Below the pieces are notes generated by a model that saw only the letters and a program-made list of their open reading frames with translations, did no database searches and was not told where the DNA came from. The position numbers were made by a program, and so were the translations under genes. From Pseudomonadota bacterium (GTDB taxonomy: Bacteria; Pseudomonadota; Alphaproteobacteria; Rhizobiales; Devosiaceae), in contig JAEYTY010000169.1 of the NCBI GenBank assembly GCA_023433775.1, forward strand, positions 1-5,401: DNA of 5,401 bases, in the 5' to 3' direction. Of the stretch, positions 4,141-5,401 are shown piece after piece (position 1 is the stretch's first letter; each line of letters opens with the position of its first letter).

Positions 4141-5401
4141 ATGACTGAACTGCTCTCGATCATCCTGGCGGCGGGCGAGGGGACGAGGATGAAATCCGCA
4201 CTCCCGAAGGTGCTGCATCCGGTCGGCGGCTTGCCCGTGGTCAGCCATGTGCTGCGCACGGTGCAGGCGCTTGGTTCACAGGTGGCGGTTGTCGTGGGGC
4301 CGGACCATGCCGCAGTGGAGCAGGCCGTAGCGCGATTCGAAGCTGGCGCGCATATCGCCCGGCAGACCGATCGCCTCGGCACGGCACACGCTGTGCAGCA
4401 GGCGCGCAGCGCTTTTGAAGCAGCGTCCGGGCATGTGCTGGTGCTCTTTGCCGATACGCCGCTGGTCACCGGGGCAACGGTCTCAAGCATCATCGAAAAG
4501 CTGGACGCTGGCGCTGACATCGTGGTCGTCGGGTTCCGACCGGACAATCCGACTGGCTATGGGCGGCTGCTGACAGAAAATGGCCACGTGCGTGCCATTC
4601 GCGAGCATAAGGACGCCAGCGAAGACGAGCGCAAGATTGGTCTCTGCAATTCCGGCATCATGGGTTTTCGCGCAGAAACGCTGCGCTCGGTGATCGACCG
4701 CATCGGCAATGAGAACGCCAAGGGCGAGTTTTACCTCACCGATGCCGTCGGGCTGGCTTCTGGAGACCAGCGTCGGGTGGATTTCATCGAGGCTGACGCC
4801 AAGGAACTGGTCGGCGTCGATAATCGCGTGAAGCTCGCCGAGGCCGAAGCGACGTTCCAGGAATTCAAGCGGACCGAGGCCATGGAGGCCGGCGTGACGC
4901 TACGTGACCCGGCAAGTGTCTGGTTTTCCTGGGATACTGAACTCGGCCGCGACGTGACGGTGCACCCCAATGTTGTGTTCGGCCCCGGGGTGCGGGTGGG
5001 CGACAATGTCGAAATCCGCGCCTTTTGCGATATCGAGGATGCGGTGATTGGCGCCGGCGCAAGTATCGGTCCCTTCGCGCGCATTCGCGGCGGGGCGGAG
5101 CTGGGGCCGGATGTGCACCTGGGCAATTTCGTTGAAGTGAAGAAGTCGCGCATTGGCGCAGGGACCAAGGCGGGCCATTTGAGCTACCTTGGAGATGCCG
5201 TAATCGGCAGCAATACCAATATCGGCGCGGGGACGATCACCTGCAATTATGATGGTGTAAACAAAGACCAGACAATCATTGGCGACGATGTGTTCATCGG
5301 CTCCAATGCGTCACTGGTTGCGCCTGTGAGCATTGGCGACGGGGCCTATACGGCCTCGGGAAGCGTGATCACGGAGGATGTGCCGGCAAATGCCCTTGCA
5401 T
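4141..5401 (+). CDS. glmU: Bifunctional GlmU: GlcN-1-P acetyltransferase / GlcNAc-1-P uridylyltransferase (3' end outside window)
   Basis: GlmU acetylates glucosamine-1-phosphate with acetyl-CoA, then couples the product to UTP, giving UDP-GlcNAc for peptidoglycan and lipopolysaccharide in the cytoplasm. The uridylyltransferase domain covers about residues 1-229: LAAGEGTRM at 9-17 with Arg16, Lys23 in LPKVLH, GT at 80-81, the metal-binding Asp105 in FADTP, Glu155, Asn170, and Asn228 in GVDNR. A linker helix (230-250) leads to the left-handed beta-helix of hexapeptide repeats from about 252. There the acetyltransferase residues are seen: Arg316, Lys334, catalytic His346 in AGHLSYLGD, Tyr349, Asn369-Tyr370 in TCNYDG and Lys375, equivalent to E. 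coli Arg333, Lys351, His363 and so on. The reading frame stays open through 420 codons to the window end; about 30-40 residues are missing by comparison with E. coli (456 aa). One small difference is IRGGAEL where many homologues have RPGAEL. Both active sites look intact. Confidence 0.97.
   Translation, partial: MTELLSIILAAGEGTRMKSALPKVLHPVGGLPVVSHVLRTVQALGSQVAVVVGPDHAAVEQAVARFEAGAHIARQTDRLGTAHAVQQARSAFEAASGHVLVLFADTPLVTGATVSSIIEKLDAGADIVVVGFRPDNPTGYGRLLTENGHVRAIREHKDASEDERKIGLCNSGIMGFRAETLRSVIDRIGNENAKGEFYLTDAVGLASGDQRRVDFIEADAKELVGVDNRVKLAEAEATFQEFKRTEAMEAGVTLRDPASVWFSWDTELGRDVTVHPNVVFGPGVRVGDNVEIRAFCDIEDAVIGAGASIGPFARIRGGAELGPDVHLGNFVEVKKSRIGAGTKAGHLSYLGDAVIGSNTNIGAGTITCNYDGVNKDQTIIGDDVFIGSNASLVAPVSIGDGAYTASGSVITEDVPANALA

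Noticed and set aside
4038..4547. Minus-strand 169-codon frame opposite glmU
   Set aside because: Antisense shadow of a clear, conserved gene; composition rich in Ser/Ala/Thr/Cys as expected from reverse reading of GC-rich codons.

Overview
The window reads as an ordinary chromosomal segment of a GC-rich alphaproteobacterium. The protein styles (a single-chain exporter beginning MLRRFFGYYRPY, an anchored coiled-coil/SPOR protein, an alphaproteobacterial-type GlmU), the start-codon use and the absence of mobile DNA fit Hyphomicrobiales, possibly Devosia-like. That placement is inference from protein character only.

Layout, left to right. (1) Positions 1-424, + strand: the C-terminal part of a type I methionine aminopeptidase, cut by the window start. 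(2) Positions 421-948, - strand: a 175-residue multi-pass membrane protein of unknown function. Its stop codon overlaps the aminopeptidase stop tail to tail (4 bp). (3) Positions 949-1338: a 390-bp non-coding divergent region. It holds an inverted repeat over a possible -10 of the membrane gene, repeated GTCAGGGT words, a 15-bp palindrome in the spacer of a weak possible promoter, and a terminator-like hairpin with a T run just before the next gene. (4) Positions 1339-3063, + strand: a complete 574-residue ABC exporter half-transporter (membrane domain fused to ATPase). (5) Positions 3074-3148, - strand: tRNA-Lys(UUU) with encoded CCA and a clear sigma70-type promoter at 3178-3205. (6) Positions 3222-3998, - strand: a single-pass protein with a coiled coil, a Pro/Thr-rich linker and a C-terminal SPOR-like domain. 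(7) Positions 3999-4140: a divergent intergenic region. (8) Positions 4141-5401, + strand: glmU, cut by the window end after 420 codons; it has no stop inside the window.

The right half has an envelope theme. GlmU makes UDP-GlcNAc for peptidoglycan and lipopolysaccharide, and the divergent neighbour looks like a periplasmic peptidoglycan-binding SPOR protein. Otherwise the genes look like independent housekeeping units. I see no CRISPR array, insertion sequence, phage gene or defence cassette. I found no convincing undescribed system; the most useful leads are the regulatory structures ahead of the ABC exporter and the uncharacterised SPOR protein.
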